From: Lachnospiraceae bacterium UBA1683
GTDB taxonomy: Bacteria; Bacillota; Clostridia; Lachnospirales; Lachnospiraceae
Direction: 5' to 3'
Length of the DNA: 15,837 nt
Assembly: GCA_002320245.1 (NCBI GenBank)
Contig: DCKD01000049.1
Coordinates: 1-15,837 of the forward strand
The notes beneath the pieces are model-generated. The model ran no database searches. It had not been told where the DNA came from and saw nothing but the letters and a program-made list of their open reading frames with translations. The translations under genes and the position numbers were made by a program. Below, piece after piece: positions 14,491 through 15,837 of this stretch (the first letter of the stretch is position 1; every line of letters starts with the position of its first letter).

Positions 14491-15837
14491 CTACTCTTCC
14501 GTACCGCGAAATTTTTTCTTCAAATCATGAAACATAATATAGTAATACATGATAAGCAAAAGTCCGCCGGCAAATATCCATGCCACAGGACTTGCCAGAC
14601 ACACGCCGACATAGCTGCGTTTTCCGGCTGCAATCAATGCAACGGTCCCTCTTCCAACCAGCTCCGCAACTCCTGCCATCATCGGAAGCAGCCCGTAACC
14701 CATGCCCTGGATTCCGTTCCGGTACAAATTGACTATCGCCAGCGGGATAAAGAATCCGCCGATACATTTCAGATAAATGTCTACAGAGTTCATGATTACT
14801 GACGCATCACCGGAGATGAACAGATAAGTCATGTACTTTCCGACGGTCATAATCAATACGGCGGTCACAACTGCATAAATACTTCCCATAATTGTCGCCG
14901 ACTTAAATCCCTGACGGATTCTGCTGATTTTTCCGGCTCCGATGTTCTGTGCACAGTAGGTTGCCATTGTTGTTCCCAACGCAACATATGCCTGTGTCAC
15001 AACCTGCTCAATCTTGCTGGCTGCAGTAAATGCGGCTACCAATGTGGAACCAAGCATATTCAGGGATGTCTGCACCATCATCGTACCAACCGCAGTGATG
15101 GAATACTGTAAAGCCATCGGGAACCCGACTCCGAGCTGCAGTTTCAGCAGATGTCCCTTCGGTTTCCAATCCTCCCTCTCCAGATGCAGCAGGGGAACTT
15201 TCACCTTGATATAAATCAGACAGAGCACTCCGGATACCCCCTGGGAAATAACGGTTGCATACGCTGCCCCCGGAGCTCCCAGATGGAATACAATAATCAG
15301 CACAAGGTCCAGTACAATATTCAAAAGCGCCGCAAGTATCAGGAAATACAGCGGTACTTTACTGTTTCCCAATGCACGCAGGACGCTTGCCAGCAGGTTG
15401 TACAACATCTGTGCGGCGATTCCGGCACAGATAATCATAATATATGCATACGCGTCATCAAAAATGTCAGAGGGAGTCTGCATGAACCTCAGTAATGGTT
15501 TCATAAATGCCGTACTCAGCACTGTCAGAATTACTGTCACAAAGATAGACAGCACCGCCGCACTGCCCACGGTCTGACGCATTGCCTTCATACCTCCCGC
15601 GCCGAACTTCTGCGCGGTCAGCACCGTGAAGCCAGCCGTCATTCCCAACACGAATCCGATAATCAGAAACATAATCGTTCCGGTGCTTCCTACTGCAGCC
15701 AATGCTTTTGTTCCTACAAACTTTCCTACAATAATAGTGTCTGCCATATTATAAAACTGCTGGAATACATTTCCTATAAAACTTTCATGCGTCGCATACT
15801 TGGCACCACCATAAATGAAACATATATGGGACATGAC
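14491..15837 (-). CDS. MATE-family efflux transporter, 5' end at window edge
   Basis: An integral membrane exporter of the MATE superfamily, using ion gradients to expel drugs or metabolites. At least 447 residues are visible. Marks include GNVFQQFYNMADTIIVGKFVG (21-41), LAAVGSTGTI (45-54), a mid-protein LLASVLRALGNSKVPL, ALLNIVLDLV, and the second-half counterpart MVQTSLNMLGSTLVAAFTAASKIEQV. The first 20 residues (SHICFIYGG..ATHES) do not show the usual amphipathic start and LxFxLPxxxGN helix, and no ribosome site is visible before the Met at 15834. The reading frame is open to the edge, so the true start may lie outside, or the N-terminus may be disrupted. It stops 3 bases from the deacetylase gene. 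The C-terminus ends in a charged KKKFRGTEE tail. Confidence 0.87.
   Translation of the reverse strand, partial: VMSHICFIYGGAKYATHESFIGNVFQQFYNMADTIIVGKFVGTKALAAVGSTGTIMFLIIGFVLGMTAGFTVLTAQKFGAGGMKAMRQTVGSAAVLSIFVTVILTVLSTAFMKPLLRFMQTPSDIFDDAYAYIMIICAGIAAQMLYNLLASVLRALGNSKVPLYFLILAALLNIVLDLVLIIVFHLGAPGAAYATVISQGVSGVLCLIYIKVKVPLLHLEREDWKPKGHLLKLQLGVGFPMALQYSITAVGTMMVQTSLNMLGSTLVAAFTAASKIEQVVTQAYVALGTTMATYCAQNIGAGKISRIRQGFKSATIMGSIYAVVTAVLIMTVGKYMTYLFISGDASVIMNSVDIYLKCIGGFFIPLAIVNLYRNGIQGMGYGLLPMMAGVAELVGRGTVALIAAGKRSYVGVCLASPVAWIFAGGLLLIMYYYIMFHDLKKKFRGTEE

Overview
The window looks like chromosomal DNA of a gut-type anaerobic clostridium, most likely a Lachnospiraceae member. The reasons are strong AGGAGG-type ribosome binding sites, sigma-A promoters of TTGnnn-N16/18-TATAAT form, moderate GC content, a ferredoxin-like [FeFe] hydrogenase, DegV, YqeY, a PdaA-like deacetylase typical of spore formers, and MATE exporters resembling those of that family. 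The family assignment is an inference from gene content and protein style, not from a search.

Layout. The left end holds asnA (+), which converges on a minus-strand series glcK > NhaC-type antiporter > C39-like protease. A DUF362 ferredoxin gene and a YoaK-family membrane protein lie upstream of that series. yoaK and yqeY are divergent, with two good promoters between them. yqeY converges on degV (-). A broken MATE transporter gene (-) lies upstream of degV. From 9279 a two-gene plus-strand operon encodes a NAD(P)H-oxidising iron-sulfur flavoprotein, consisting of a NuoF-type 4Fe-4S domain fused to a GltD-like domain, overlapped by a full [FeFe] hydrogenase. This is the most interesting metabolic unit. 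After it comes a degenerate locus that looks like a lipoprotein start joined to the C-terminal third of the pilus-retraction ATPase PilT, then a PdaA-type deacetylase (+), which converges on a second MATE gene (-) running to the right edge.

How the parts may work together. The flavoprotein/hydrogenase pair most likely lets fermenting cells dispose of NAD(P)H electrons as H2. AsnA (asparagine), GlcK (glucose phosphorylation) and the NhaC-type antiporter (ion homeostasis) are housekeeping functions. DegV and PdaA suggest fatty-acid handling and cell-wall or spore-cortex work.

Structure beyond the genes. Two copies of a GGGACAGTCCC palindromic repeat sit exactly between convergent gene pairs (asnA/C39 and yqeY/degV), and in both cases supply the stop codon of the minus-strand gene. 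Gene decay is visible at two or three places: a deletion of about 370 bases in the first MATE gene, the lipoprotein/PilT junction with an apparent one-base frameshift, and an abnormal N-terminus on the second MATE gene at the window edge. No tRNA, rRNA, CRISPR array, transposase or phage gene was seen.
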